Source: Sparassis latifolia
Taxonomy: Eukaryota > Basidiomycota > Agaricomycetes > Polyporales > Sparassidaceae
Reading direction: 5' to 3'
NCBI GenBank assembly: GCA_018466975.1
Contig: CM031557.1
Location: 2,914,001 to 2,978,000, forward strand
Length of the DNA: 64,000 nt
The translations under genes were made by a program, and so were the position numbers. Below, piece by piece: positions 45,943 to 58,453 of the stretch (its first letter is position 1; each line of letters starts with the position of its first letter). Below the pieces are notes generated by a model that did no database searches, was not told the DNA's origin, and saw only the letters and a list, made by a program, of their open reading frames with translations.

Positions 45943-46213
45943 TGAAAAATATATAGGTCGGGGACTTGAACGCCTGCGAGACATAGAGTCTGGTTAGACT
46001 GTCACGATTTTTTGAAAAAAAAAAATACAGACAAATCACTTTAAATGGGCCGCAGCGGAGGGATGAAGACGAGGTACTAGTATGGGGCAGAACTTCGCGT
46101 CCAAATTCTTCTAAGTCGTAAGCGCTCGTGACCGTCCCGCCTTTCCTAGCCGAATCAAACCTGTGACGTGTCCAACTCTTGCCAACGGACTCTACTACAT
46201 CTCGCTGTCTACC
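45943..46213. promoter_or_regulatory. short divergent promoter between transposase and accessory gene
   Basis: 270 bp separate the start of the Plavaka gene (-) from the ATG of the plus-strand gene. It contains an A-run (about 46,010-46,023). The arrangement suggests shared regulation; this is inference. Confidence 0.4.
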
Positions 46214-49200
46214 ATGCCTGTTGCCACTCGAGCTGGGAATGCCGACAAGCACCCAGGCCGCGCTGAGCTCAGTAAGCGCAGGTCCAGCAAAGAAGTTCAA
46301 GCGGAAAAACTAGCCAAAGCGAAGGTGAAACTGGACAAGGCAGAGTCGGCTGCAAACTCTGTCGCGCGCATTGCGATGCTTGAGGACAAGATGGCAGCCA
46401 CCGACAAGGACACTGAAGATAACAGGGTGAGGGCGCTGCCCGAATCAAAAGCGACTCGCAAGCGTATGTACTACGGTCATCATTGCGGCTGATGGAGCTG
46501 ACTTCGAAGCACGCGGGGCCCTGCAGGCGCAAATGAGTCAAAGTCGAAATCGACGTCCAAACCTCAGGAGAGCTCACCGCTCTCAACCATCGACTCGTCG
46601 GAAGCCGAACAGCCGCCTAAGAAGAAGAAGGCGACCAGCACCAGGGGAAAAATACAGCAGGCCCGCCAGGAGGCCGCCGCCGCCAACAGCGTCCTGGAGC
46701 TCTCTTCAAGCGACACTGAGCAGATAAAGACAACCGGAAAGAAGAAAGGTAAGGGCAAGGGCAAGGGCAAGGCGAAAGCGAAAGCGAAGGCGAAGGCGCG
46801 CAGGTAGGTTCCTTATCGATATCGATGTCCGCATATGGATAGGATCTCACTGCTTTTCGCCATCATCACGCCTCTCTTCCTATCTATGATGGTCATCCTT
46901 GTCCTCTCGGAAACAACGCTGTTCTACTTTACCTTGGCCTGCAGCTCCTCCAGTGAAGAAGAGTTTGGAGAAATGCTCGACTGGTATGCAAAGGTTCCAA
47001 GTGGCTGGAGCAAGCGGCCCGGGGACGATGGGGCCGGCATTCGCCCTTCTACCATGACCGCGGCCTCAGCTGCCATTTCGAAGAAGACCAAGAGTGCTCC
47101 CTCGACTGCTCCCTCGAGCAAGAGCGCCCACTCGAGCAAGAGTGTTACCTCGAGCAGGAGTGTTACCTCGAGCAAGAGCGCCCCCTCGAGCAAGAGCGCC
47201 CCCTCGAGCAAGAGTGTTACCTCGAGCAGGAGTGTTACCTCGAGCAAGAGCGCCCCCTCGAGCAAGAGCGCCCCCTCGAGCAAGAGCGCCCACTCGAGCA
47301 AGAGCGCTCTCTCGAGCAAGAGTACTAGTTCGAACGAATCAGCTCCCCCGACCAAGGTCATTTCCTCAAGGAAGGATGCTTCTCGTAAGGTTACGGACGC
47401 CAAAGTAGACGCTGATCTTCTGCAGAACAATATTGTTGTGGCCGAAAAGTCTATAGTGAGTGACGATGAGGACGTTGAGCGACTTCACGCCCTCTCCAGT
47501 CCTGTCAAGCCTGCACACTTTCGGGCGATGAATTCAGTGCGTATTTTTTTTGTAATCAAGATGTTTGCTCACCGTCTCAAGGGCGCCATTGACATCATGG
47601 AGGTCGATCCTGACGATCGTACTGGTATCGTTGCCGGCGCGTCCGGGTCTTCCCGCCCCAAACCAAGGCCACGGTTAGCCCCCTTGACGGCGGAGGTAGG
47701 TATTGGTGAATGAATGCCGTACCATCACTGATAATTTGCACGTACGGAAGGTAGATGCCAATGCAAACAATCCTGATATCTCAGTCGACGCAACCCCGGC
47801 GCCCAACAGCATTCGATCGACGAGCAGTGTGAGTGATCACCGGCTCGTATTGATCCTGTTGACGAATGCGGACCTACAGATGAACGTGGCAATTGCAGAC
47901 AAAGGAGTAAGAGAACAAGCCAAGAAGCGCAAACGGATGGCAAAGGTAATTAGCAAATTGTTGGTGATGCTACGCGCTCACCAAGTGGATTAGTTGGACG
48001 AGGATTCAGAGGATGAGGTCAAGGTGGAGCTGCACGATGACGGGCCGAACGCGGAGCCTGATGATGACGAGATGGAGGTCAAGACAGGGCATTTTGGGGC
48101 CGATGATGATGAGCCTGATGGCGATGAGCCGGGAAAGCGCAAGGCTATAGTGAAGAATGCGGACCTCCCTCCCGTCGCACTGAAGAACGATCGCTGGCGA
48201 CGTCGGTTCCTGCCGACGGTCGACGATATGTCGGCACTCTCAAAAATCCGTGGACCATTGATGAAGAGGAATTCAGAAGGGTGCTCGAGCTCATCTGGGA
48301 CAAGGTCTACGGGAAATTGGGTGTGGAATACACGGATGCAATCCACGTCATCACCCGTAGTCTGGTAAGTCCTTTTCCATAAAGTTGTTCAGGCCAGAAA
48401 ACGTCTGAAAACGTTACAGTGCATTCAGCGACTGTACGAATGGCGCTCCACCTTCGGCTCCACTGCCATCAGCGTAGTCGAAGCATTCTTCAGCACAACC
48501 CCGAAGTATCTGGATTTCGCCAAACGTCCGTCTTTTGCGAAGGCGTTACTCAAGTTGTCCCGCTTTGCATTCCTGTCAGCCAAAGGCGAGAACCGAAGTG
48601 TAAGTACTAATGCCTCTCGGTCAGAGAATAGCTTATGCTGATTACACCATATCAGAATTTCATGGGCCTGTTCCGGTCTCCATTCATGTTGCGGACGTTT
48701 GCCACCCATCTCGCAGCAATTGAGGGTGCCATTGATGTTGAAGGATTGTACTCCGAGGGATCCGCGCTGACCGTGAACAAAGCTATTGGTGCACTGGGCC
48801 TGACGGGCGCCACAGTAAGCACTTAACAGTCTGTTGTTATTATTGCTCATGTGTTCACAGGTTAAACGCAGCCTTACGCTGTACAAGTTTCTTGCCATTG
48901 TCTACAAGAAGGGACGACCGGTACCTGCGAAGCGCATGTGTGAAGACATGAACTCTGCTGCGGACGTTGATGCTGCGAAGCCAACTGGATTCACGAATTC
49001 TGGCTGGGGTCATGAGACCAAATTTTTCGCCGTCTCCGCACAGAATCTCTTAGCTTCGAGCTTGGCCAAGGTGGCCAAGGAAGGAGCAGAGGTTTTATGG
49101 ATGACGCGTGGGCAGCGGCGTGAGGTAATTGTTGTCTCGTCAGATGATGACGGTGACTATCTTGTTGACAATGGTGAGAGCGATGAGAATGATGACTCGG

Positions 49201-49265
49201 AGGATGGGAAGGTCAGAAACACTGAGAAGACCAGTAACTCGGAGGATGGGGAGACCTCTGACTAG
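46214..49265 (+). CDS. multi-exon protein of an Agaricomycete-expanded family (DUF6532-like C-terminal half)
   Basis: The start ATG gives MPVATRAGNADKHPGRAELS, a short N-terminal region seen in multi-copy mushroom genes, then a Lys-rich coiled coil. Introns restore one frame: CGC-AAC-type joint near 46,465-46,533 to NESKSKSTSKPQ, and an AG-C joint across 46,807-46,940 to SSSSEEEFGEMLDWYAK. A Lys/Gly basic run and an 18-bp-repeat Ser-rich domain follow. The C-terminal half (KNADLPPVALKNDRWRRRFLPTVDDMSAL, then LYEWRSTFGSTAISVVEAFF, NFMGLFRSPFMLRTFATHLAAIEG, LYKFLAIVYKKGRPVPAKRM) is compact and helical. It ends in an acidic tail (stop 49,263-49,265). Function unknown; nuclear basic/acidic tracts suggest a DNA- or chromatin-linked role. 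The DUF6532 comparison is tentative. Confidence 0.65.
47095..47330 (+). repeat. coding 18-bp minisatellite (Ser-Ser-Lys-Ser-Ala-Pro type)
   Basis: About 13 tandem copies of an 18-bp unit (tcgagcaagagcgccccc and variants ending gtgttacc) encode SSKSAP/SSRSVT. Variant units alternate in blocks, indicating duplication of multi-unit blocks. All copies keep the frame. Confidence 0.9.
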
Positions 49266-49365
49266 GCTAATGAGTCTTGAATGGCATCGCGCGGGTTTAC
49301 CAGTCGCTTCCAGTCGCTTTTCTCGTTTCTGCATTTGCTTTGCATCTGTGCGTCTTTTGGACTAA

Positions 49366-49470
49366 CGACATTATGCATCTGTGGATATTTTTGGACTAAT
49401 GACCTTCTGCACCTTATGACATTATGCACCTTATGACATTATGCACCTTATGAAATTATGCATCTTATGT
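49366..49470 (+). repeat. short tandem repeat of about 17 bp
   Basis: Three to four copies of cttatgacattatgcac and near variants in the 3' flank of the accessory gene. Confidence 0.75.
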
Positions 49471-49682
49471 CCCTGCATAGCTTATGGCATCTTATACTCT
49501 GAATGGACTTTCTTCCTTACATATCTGATTGACTTGCAAGCTTAACAGATTTCAAGGCAGGATAAAAGAGCTACTCTCAGAGAAATAAGCTAGTACAAAG
49601 CTCTGTTTGGAAAATGGCCTTATGTCTCTGAGAATGGTGTTATGTTCTTATTCTCTGTATAATCTGAGAGGTCTGTAAGATT

Positions 49683-50414
49683 GATCAGGAAAACCGAACA
49701 TTTTCTTAGGGACTTATTCAGACTTCTCAGTCTGACAAGGCATCAGGAAAACCACACTTTTCCTTAAAGGGGCACTTAAATAACTTAAATGGACTTATGG
49801 TCCTTATTTAAGGACATAAGGACAAAAAGGGCCTAAGGCATATTCCCTGAGTGTCTGAAATTCGACTTATTTGAACACTTATGGCCTTAAATAAGGGTTG
49901 TCAGACCCAAAAGTCTAAATAAGTCTATAAGAGAAAGTTGGGTTTTCCTGATGCAACACTTATTTAAGACTATAAGAATTCAAATAAGTAGCAGTAAGTC
50001 CACTTTCAGATACTCATATAATATGGCTTAGGCCCTTTTTGCCCTTATATCCTTAAATAAGGACCACAAGTCCATTTAAGTCAGTTAATTCCCTCTTGAG
50101 AAAAAGGAGGGTTTTTCTGATAGATAAGATATCTGAGTTGACTATAAGAAAGATCAAGAGACATAAGATCACTACAAATGATGAAATACAATTTCTAAGT
50201 GTAAACATAAGAAATGTCTAAGATCACTACAAACGAATTAAGAACATGGAGATTGGTCATTAAGGGCACTAAAAGAAATATAAGGACAGATGTAAGTTTG
50301 ACATTCAGGGAATATGCATTATGGTCCTTAGAGACTTATGACCTTATATAAGGACAATAAGACCAAAAAAGTGACAATCTAAGATCAATAAGATAAAGTT
50401 GGGTTTTCCTGATG
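49683..50414. repeat. right subterminal repeat block of the 22-kb element
   Basis: Contains several partial or inverted copies of the terminal sequence: forward at 49,683 (gatcaggaaaacc) and 49,741 (catcaggaaaacc), reverse at 49,953 and, degenerate, at about 50,096-50,120, and the terminus at 50,414. Between them are repeated CCTTATTTAAGG-like palindromes and ggacaaaaagg motifs. A segment near 50,010-50,120 is an inverted copy of 49,741-49,850. The 49,741-49,953 pair lacks matching flanks, so it is more likely internal duplication than a clean MITE insertion. Confidence 0.7.
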
Positions 50415-50416
50415 CA
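50415..50416. other. target-site duplication CA, right of the 22-kb element
   Basis: Partner of 28,335-28,336. Confidence 0.8.
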
Positions 50417-53400
50417 ATGTGGAGCCCACGTGCTGCGAGTTTTGAAGCTACTTCATCGTGCCATTTTCGGAGCTCTGGACGAGCAATAGAATTGCCCAGT
50501 GGCATCGTTGCAATTAACTTTGGTGGGATATTCGGAAGAGGGATCACAAGGACCCATGCACGAGTCTGGAATGAGTGTCCATGTAAGCATCTGCAATGAA
50601 TAGTACACAATAAGAGCCGACGAACCTTCTCTGCAAGATTACCTTGTGCGGCCTGTGCCAGCTGGACTAACTCCTCATAATTCACAAAAATGTCAACCTT
50701 GCCATGCATTCCACCAAGCCGCCAAATGGTGCCGTCCTTGTACGATCGTAATGCAGCCACAATCTTCGTATCATCTGCTGCAAGAACAAAAGGACCAGTA
50801 TAGCTCAGATCCCTTGCCCACTGTGCAGCTGCGTCAAAATTTACATCAACGATGTCGGGCTGAAAGCGTCCGTGCTTTGCACGCAGTTGACTGTGTAAGA
50901 GTCAATAACTGCGTATGTGGGTTAGAATGACATACACGTACCCCATACTACGCAAGGAGCGTCCACCAAACTCAGCCTGAACCACCCTATATGCACGTGG
51001 AGACAGCAGTGCTAGAGTCGTACAGATCGCATCATATCCAGCATCGTACTTCATGTTTGTGAACTTCTTGCCACGCCGTATGCGGTCCTCCATCTTCGTA
51101 ATCGTGTCAAGCATCCCAAGGAATGCCTCCTGTCCATCATAACGACCAGCTGCACCTCTCTTTGCAAAAACCAACCACCTAGATTTGCCTTGGTCCTGAA
51201 GTAGGTGTGAGATCCCAGACCAAACAACGAAAGCAAAGACTTACCATTTCCATCAGCTCTTTAACATCAGCATGGCGTAAGTAAGCTTCACCGGCAAGTT
51301 CATTGCGGTAGGACTTGGGAGTGAACTTGTCATTACCATGGCGAGGTCGTTTTCTCCGCAATGCATTCCTGAAAACCTTATTGCGCAGCACCTTCATGCA
51401 CTCACAACATGGGTGAAGTCCACCACTTGATGGCATGTCTACCGCCACCTTCGAACACCTCGCAGAGAAAACTGTGCCGCTGGTGTGATGGTTCAATCAG
51501 ACAGCTCTTGACCGCTCCGCAGCAATGACCCGTTTGATCAGCTGCATTTGTGTAAGTGATGCCCCGCGTCTTGATCGATTGTTGGCATGCTGTACCTGCA
51601 GGTAAAGAATAGAGCGGGGAGGTGCACCACCAGACAGAACAGAAGTGCGCGCTAGGTAAGCAGATATGCGTGGATCCTCTAGGGAACCAAGGCCAGGACA
51701 CGGCACCTTGATTCCAACCTGGCTGTCCGGAATCTTGCACACCAAAAAGTGCTCTATGGAGGGTTGGTCACCCTTGTCCCTCTGGCACTTCTGTGATTTG
51801 CGATGGCTGTGCCATCGTGCTATGTCATTGTCGGCCCGTGCAGTCACAAATGTTCCACATCGCCCACAGCGCACTGTACGACGATCATCACGGTTGAACT
51901 CTACCTTCTGATCCTCCCGTAGTAGCTTAGCTTGAAACTTGAGAAAGCCAGAGTCTTCCCACCATGCTGGATCATCCTACGTATACAGGTATCAGAATAA
52001 GTCAATGTTCTTTCCTATTCTGGCTATTACGCACCGGCTTCCTTATGACCATCACCTTCTTCGTCTTGACTGGATTCGACACGCTTTGCTTGAGTATCAA
52101 CCGTTTATTTCCCATGACCAACAGCTTTCGTTGTCTTGGCCTGTTAGATTTTGGCTTACGGATGATCTTTGGATGGCGGTTCCCGGATGATATCGATTCA
52201 GAGTCTGTCCTTGCATCATTGGCACTGGCTTCTCCTGTACTTACACTTTTGAGTGCTAGACACGCGAGTTCAGGTTCTATGATTGTCCGGCCAATACTTG
52301 ATATCTGTAGATGGACATGAGAACCACTTGCTTCAGAATTAATGCTTGGGACATACCTCTCGTCCGACTTCGATACATCGCATATAGTAGGATGCTCGAG
52401 TGACTCCTGGATGATCTGGAAGCCAAGATGCGACAGATGGGATAGCACGTCGATGAATCGAATTCACGGTGGCTATACCGCATGAACGATTGTCCTGCTG
52501 TAGAGTCACGGACAGCGGGTTTGGATTTTCGCTCCAAACCTTCCCTGGTATGTGGATTTCCAGCCACTTCATCACGTCCTCCATAATCACAGCCAGATGG
52601 TACCCTGTCACTGAGGGCTTTGAATCACCGACATTAATGCACTCTTCCGTGACATCAACTTCGACAGATATCCAGTGAACATTGAGTACGTTACATGGCA
52701 GTAGAAGCTTCTTGACGTCGCCTGACCTCAACTTCTCCCCCCAGAATTGTGATGTATTTGCATTCGGATTTGACATCGTCCCGCAGAGCGATGTGTCGGC
52801 AACCTGAATATGTGAATCCACTCCCGCAATATCCATTTCCGTGCGAATGACGTCCATCAACGAGTCAATTGCTTCATCATCCAGCCAGAGATTCGAGAGT
52901 ATCGAAGCAAGCCTAGTTGAGGTGACTGCGCCATTTTGTATCGGTGGGAAACCAGACAACCATGGAGTTGTCATTACTGATTCCTTGACATTTGCGAGAA
53001 ATACTGGTGTCCATGCCTCCATCTCTGCGGTTTGTTCCACCCAGTCCAGGTGACGCTGCCATAACTTTATCTTCTCCACGAGTGCACTCCCCCACTTCCA
53101 CAGGCAAACACACCACAATGGTAAGAGGACATTCTCCTTGACCGGATGCTGCACGGAATTAAATCCATTCTCTATAGCCCTTGATAGAGAAACATCGAGT
53201 GCGACACATAGATGTGATGGCGGAAGCACGATGTCCTCAAGTGATGTCAGAACATAGGTGGGATCCTCCGTTGAATACCACTGTGAGACGGGCAAGCTAA
53301 TTTTTCTGCTTCCAGGTCGCAGCGGTACCTTCATACTAAGAAGCTCGCTGACAGGCAGAGACACAGGAGGTTTTAGCAGGCATAGTAGATCCGCCGGAGG

Positions 53401-53556
53401 GTTATTGTTGACTTCCATGTCATCAAACGAAGACTGAATGGCTACTCTGAAGATTTCTTCATACTTATTATCTAAGCATAACTGCACTTGTAAGTTGTAA
53501 CTACTACTGTGAAGCCCAGATTCATCTCGGAAGTCGGTACAACGAATGGCGTTCAA
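50417..53556 (-). pseudogene. piece 1 of a Ulp1-like protease-zinc finger-transposase fusion gene
   Basis: The N-terminal part is a C48/Ulp1-type cysteine protease: VHWISVEVDV holds the catalytic His, the Asp follows in INVGDSKPS, and the Gln and Cys lie in LQQDNRSCGIA (about 52,470-52,680). Clean GT-AG introns then join it to a basic linker (52,000-52,320) and to DDPAWWEDSGFLKFQ, followed by a BED-like Cys/His finger (RCGRCGTFVTAR ... RWHSHRKSQKC, 51,780-51,870). The transposase N-terminal region (NDKFTPKSYRNELAGEAYLRHADVKELME, SPRAYRVVQAEFGGRSLRSM, SYTGPFVLAADDTKIVAALRS) runs to RGLHIA at 50,417, where the 22-kb element starts. An in-frame TGA at about 51,497-51,499, where a Trp codon would fit, suggests inactivation. 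No ATG is seen at the 5' end; the LINE inserted upstream may have separated the first exon. Confidence 0.75.
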
Positions 53557-53818
53557 AAACCTCGTGCAGTTCGGTAACGTCGGTACGACTCATCGCCGAG
53601 ATGTAAGCTGAGATCGCTACTTTTGGGGTTTTGTCCTCCAACATTGAAAATTTCGGTCCGTATTTGGGGGGTTATGGGACCTAAGAGTTGTGCCCGAGAG
53701 GGCTCAAATTTGGGGATTTGGATCGAACATTTCGGCCTCCGAGGTCGATTTTCGGGGATTTCGGGATCGGGGCTCGAAGTGCATTTGCGGTGGTCCTACT
53801 AAAACCCCCTTTATATTA

Positions 53819-54859
53819 TTGCCATTTGCAGTAAAGTTGGCGGTCGCGCGGATTTCGCGCGTTTCGCGTGGTTTGCACTGTAAATGAAGATGTTCCCATA
53901 TCTCGACAACTAGCCACCGGAACCTGCAACATATATATATTTTCTGAATCTCCTAGGTCAGGGCTGTTGAGCCCCGTGGTTTTTACAATGATCCGAGCAG
54001 GTTGAGTTTTTCTCTGAGCTTGCCTCATTTTTTGCGGATGTACCTCTACCTCTGTCAGTATACACCAGAAAAAAATAGCTATTGAATTTCTCACATCCCA
54101 CTGAGTACCTGTAGTGAGCCCAGGTAAAAATCGTGCACTTGCGGCTGAGATCGAGCGCGCGCTGTCGCCTCATTGCACATGCCTCTTGGTCTTTCATTTC
54201 ACCTGTACCTGGCATTACTGTTCCAGAGGCCTTCGGATGGATGGCGAAAGGCAAAGCACGTTCAGATGATCTTCGAGAAGTTCTGCTACACATGGTCCAA
54301 AGGCTCGACCTTGCCTCAATTCTTGAATACACTGGATGCAAGAGATGACCACTTGAGCACCTGCTCTCCGATTACAAGCACGGGAGATCTGTCACTCATG
54401 CACGGCTTGGCAGGCAAGCGGTGAGACCAGTTTTCGAGCGGGACATGGACTGTACAGATGCAACTTGGGGACTGGAATGAATTTTCACGTGTGACAAGAG
54501 TACTTGATGGTGCCGCACTCGGCCTCAGCTTTGCAAGTGCACGATTTTTTACCTGGGCTCACTACAGGTACTCAGTAGGATGTGAGAAATTCAATAGCTA
54601 TTTTTTTCTGGTGTATACTGACAGAGGTAGAGGTACATCCGCAAAAATGAGGCAAGCTCAGAGAGCCGCAACTCAACCTGCTCAGATCGTTGTAAAAACC
54701 ACGGGGCTCAACAGCCCTGACCTAGGAGATTCAGAAAATATATATATGTTGCAGGTTCCGGTGGCTAGTTGTCGAGATATGGGAACATCTTCATTTACAG
54801 TGCAAACCGCGCGAAACGCGCGAAATCTGCGCGACCGCCAACTTTACTGCAAATGGCAA
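53819..54859. mobile_element. 1,041-bp foldback-type element with about 330-bp inverted arms and TA duplication
   Basis: The left arm (53,819 to about 54,143) and right arm (about 54,530-54,859) are near-perfect inverted copies starting TTGCCATTTGCAGTAAAGTT. TA lies on each side (53,817-53,818 and 54,860-54,861). Removing the element and one TA rejoins the LINE frame (DDWLI-KGVLVGPP). The roughly 390-bp centre has no clear gene. TA duplications are typical of Tc1/mariner-related MITEs, but the TIR family is not recognised. Confidence 0.85.
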
Positions 54860-55172
54860 TAAGCCAATCATCAGGAACGTGTGTGTCGTTGAGGGTGCCG
54901 TTCTATGTGCTGAGCACAAGGTTCTTGTTAAGGGCTCGGCGGCCAATTCTTTTGTTGGTGAGGATGCGGTCTTGGTAGAGACGTTTATTTATAGCAGCGT
55001 GCCATCGGGCATGAATCTCGCGGTCAGAGTGCCAGGTGGAGGGGTCAGTAGAGTCTCCTTTCTCGATGCGTCGTTCGCAGCGTATCTTCCAGATGAGGTA
55101 TGCTGATTCTGAAATAAGAATACGATAGAGGCGATTCGCGCCTCGTCGAGGTTGTGCACGATTGTCTGCGAA
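54860..55172 (-). pseudogene. LINE C-terminal coding segment between two insertions
   Basis: Frame FADNRAQPRRGANRLYRI to HVPDDWL. It joins upstream to the LINE frame ending TLIS at 59,062 and downstream to KGVLVGPP at 53,816 when the insertions are removed. Confidence 0.8.
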
Positions 55173-56226
55173 CATCAGGAAAACCTTAACTTTACTTATG
55201 GGGACTTATCTGTCTTATTCAAGTAATTAAGATGTTTAAGTGTGTAAGCTGATCTCGATACTTGATCGGCTTGGCCGGTGGCTTGACTGGCTTGAAATAG
55301 CTTGATGCTTGATTTGTTGTTGCTTAATTAGCTTGAAGGTATGCAAATCACAACCGTACCAGCATCAATAAGAACAATAAGTATATTAAGTACAGTAAGT
55401 ACATGCAAAATGCAACAATAACACCCATTGCACCGTCATACATATACAGATCGTGAGTTGCATGATCGCTAGTGGAAGGTGGTCAAAGCTGATGACGTGT
55501 CGAAAATGAGTTGGGCACCACACCAGGACTCAGGACTGGGTCATGGCTTGAGTGGGGATGAGCATTCAGATACTTGCAGAGAAAATGAGATGCACAGGGA
55601 GTTGCGAGCGTCTTCTGGATGTTGTGATATGAGTGGTGTCATCTGTCATCTCTGTGAGCAGTAAGGGCCATCTGAGGTGTCTGCTATGCAGAAAGTGCAC
55701 CTGCAGTAATGAACACTGATACACTTCCAGACCTCCTGGCCTCTGAAAATGCATTTTCCAGCGATCACTCAGACCTCACTACTCTATGTCTTAGCCTCCG
55801 AGATGCATCTGACCCTTTTGCAACCTTCTGCGAACTTTTCTGACATCGCATGCGACCTCTTGTTCGACTTCGCTCAATTCCTTGCGACTTCGCTCCGAGC
55901 TTCGACATTCTTTCGTCACTCATATGCCACTCTTGCATCTCCCCACTGTCAGATACCACTTACCCATTGTCCTTTGGTCTCATCCAATGCGCCCTGGCTG
56001 ATTTCCTTTAAAGTCCGTACTTTCCCGACATCGCGCTGCCCCTCTGGATGTTGTGCTAACTTTTTGGTGTTGCACGATGGTCATGACCTCTTGTTTTGCA
56101 AATCCCATTCCCTTTATCATTCGACCTTCCCCTTCAAGACCCCTACCTTTGTGCTGGACTGAGATGCCATTAGAGTGTTTCATGTGGCTCAGGACAAGTA
56201 GCATATGTTTTCTTTCAATTTTCCTC

Positions 56227-57021
56227 TACTTTACTGTTCTTTTCCATCGCTAATGTATGACATTCACCTCTCCACTCCCTTTATCTATTTTTCCATTGGT
56301 CCTAGACCATTGCAACTCTTTCTGATGTCAGGATCCATCTTCCGACATTTCATGACTTTCACATTTCACCTCTCCCATTTTCCTCCTCTATAAATACCTG
56401 CTGTATCTATGTCGATTATCATCGAAGATTAGTAGGAGACTTCCCCCTTCACTTCAGATCGCCAAAAAACTGTGATAGCGACTTCAAACTGCGATATACC
56501 TCACTGCAACATAGTGACACTGTGACACTGCGACATAGCGAGACTGCGATACTTCGAGACTGCATACTGTGACTGTGATAGTGACATAGCGATATAGCGA
56601 TATAGCGATATAGTGATATACCACCTGCATTGGTCTTAATCCGACTTTTGCATTAGACTGATCGCAACTTCGTCAAGACAGCGAATACTGCATTCCCCCA
56701 TAGTGTTCTACCCCCACAGATAGTTCCCTTGCCCTTTGCGATTTAGTTCATCTTCGCCTACGAGTTTGGCAATTGCGTCGCGACTTTAGCTTCCTACCTT
56801 CGACTTTTGCAACTTTGTTGTAGATTGTCGCCCGACTTTGCATTTACATCGCGAGCCCTCATTTTCTTACAGGTCACATCCCCCCTTTGGCTTAGGTCGA
56901 GGTTCTGGGACCCACTTGCTTTATTTTACAGTTGCGATGCCCTTCCCTCACACACAGATCGCCCCTGCTTCTTGGTTGTTTTAGTTGGGTTTAGGTGTTT
57001 GTGTCAGGTGTGCACTCATCA
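56227..57021. repeat. dispersed repeat, inverse copy of 63,303-64,000
   Basis: Ends at gtgtgcactcatca, which mirrors tgatgagtgcacac at about 63,310. The copies track each other for about 700 bp with many substitutions. This copy has an extra low-complexity tract (gacatagcgatatagcg units, 56,510-56,625). Confidence 0.8.
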
Positions 57022-58453
57022 ACACAGGCACAGATAAGGAGGTGAGACATGTCAGTGAGGTGAGCATGTGAGAGACCTTGGCAGGAAGAATAGACAGAGA
57101 ATGCACCTGGGCAGACGTGATCCCTGCTCCTGCACATGAGTCGATAGGGAACATTTCTCTGCACATAATGTTGAGGCCCAGATGGAGAGGTCACTAGGTC
57201 GAGCGGCACCCATGCAGGTGAGGGAAGATGGGTTGTATGCAATGGAGGTGTTGACTTTGCTGGATGGCGAGTGGAGGAGTCAGTCAGGAGGTGAGTGCAG
57301 CTGCATGAATGCTGGTGGCAGAACTGAGGGCAATTGCCTGCAGAATGATCTCTCATGCAAGGTTGATCACCTGTTAGAGTCATGAGTTGACCACCTGAAG
57401 GGCACACACATTGCATCAAACCTCATTACTGCACACTCATACAGTCAGATGGCAGTTACAATTGTCATGATCAAGCCTATTTGGGGGTGGATGGATAGTC
57501 ATAGGAGAGAGGTACACCTAAAGGGAGATGTCAGCACTATGGTGGACCTTCAGCACTATGCCTGCTCACTTGTTGCATGAAAAATGTGACCAGGAGCTGC
57601 TCATCTGAAAGTTCAGAAATGTCTCACTGATGAGAGTGTCTTCTGCTGGGGATAGTGTAAAGTGAGAAGAGAGGGGGACAATACACTACATGGATGTGTC
57701 ATGAGTTCAATGTTATTCTCGTACTCTCCAATGCTTGTCCATCACACCATGCTGGAATCCACAAGCTCTTCAGACGTCTCATGTGCTTGCCCTGTAAGTG
57801 TGCATAGTTCCAATCTTGATATTGTATCATGGCAGCATCAAGTGAAGGTGAGAAAGCAAATAACAGGGCACAGAGGGAAATCAAGGAGAAAGAAGGCAGG
57901 CTCGCGCCACACCAGAAGGACTTGTTGGATTTCAAACATCCAAGTCACATGACCACATGAGTCACATGACCACACAACATATGTACAGAGTTGCACTCAG
58001 GGACACATTATGATTGTGACATAGCTTAGAGTGCACCTGTCACCAGTAGATGAGCAACATCAAACATGGCACACAGCAAGCAGCAGGAGTGCAGTGACCA
58101 GATTCATAGAGGGTGTATGTGGCATTGTCGCATGCACACCATCTATCCAATGAACAGCTTATCACATTAATGGACGCTCCCACAGCTTGATTGTGCTTGA
58201 TGCTTAACGTGCTTGAGACCTTGAGATAAGTGTCAGCTTAGAGTGCTAAATTGCCTTGTTCCGGCAGCTTGACATCATGATTGCTTAGCACACTTATTAA
58301 AAGTATATTAAGTCCTGCCAAGTAACCAGTTAGAGAAATATCGGACATGTTATTAACTTTTTGGGCTTGCTGCCTTGGATAAGCGATCTAAGATAATCAA
58401 AATAAAGTTACGAGGTGAGAAGAACAAGTCGCCATAACTTCCCAAAGCAGCTG

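Noticed and set aside
46924..47430. Long Leu/Glu-rich frame on the minus strand
   Set aside because: It is the antisense of the Ser-rich 18-bp repeat in the plus-strand gene; periodic composition keeps it open.
49366..49470. CRISPR-like or other spaced array
   Set aside because: The repeats are directly adjacent with no spacers and the organism is a eukaryote.
49741..49953. A separate MITE of the TIR family
   Set aside because: Ends match, but the flanking dinucleotides (gg and ca) do not, so it is better read as internal duplication of terminal sequence.
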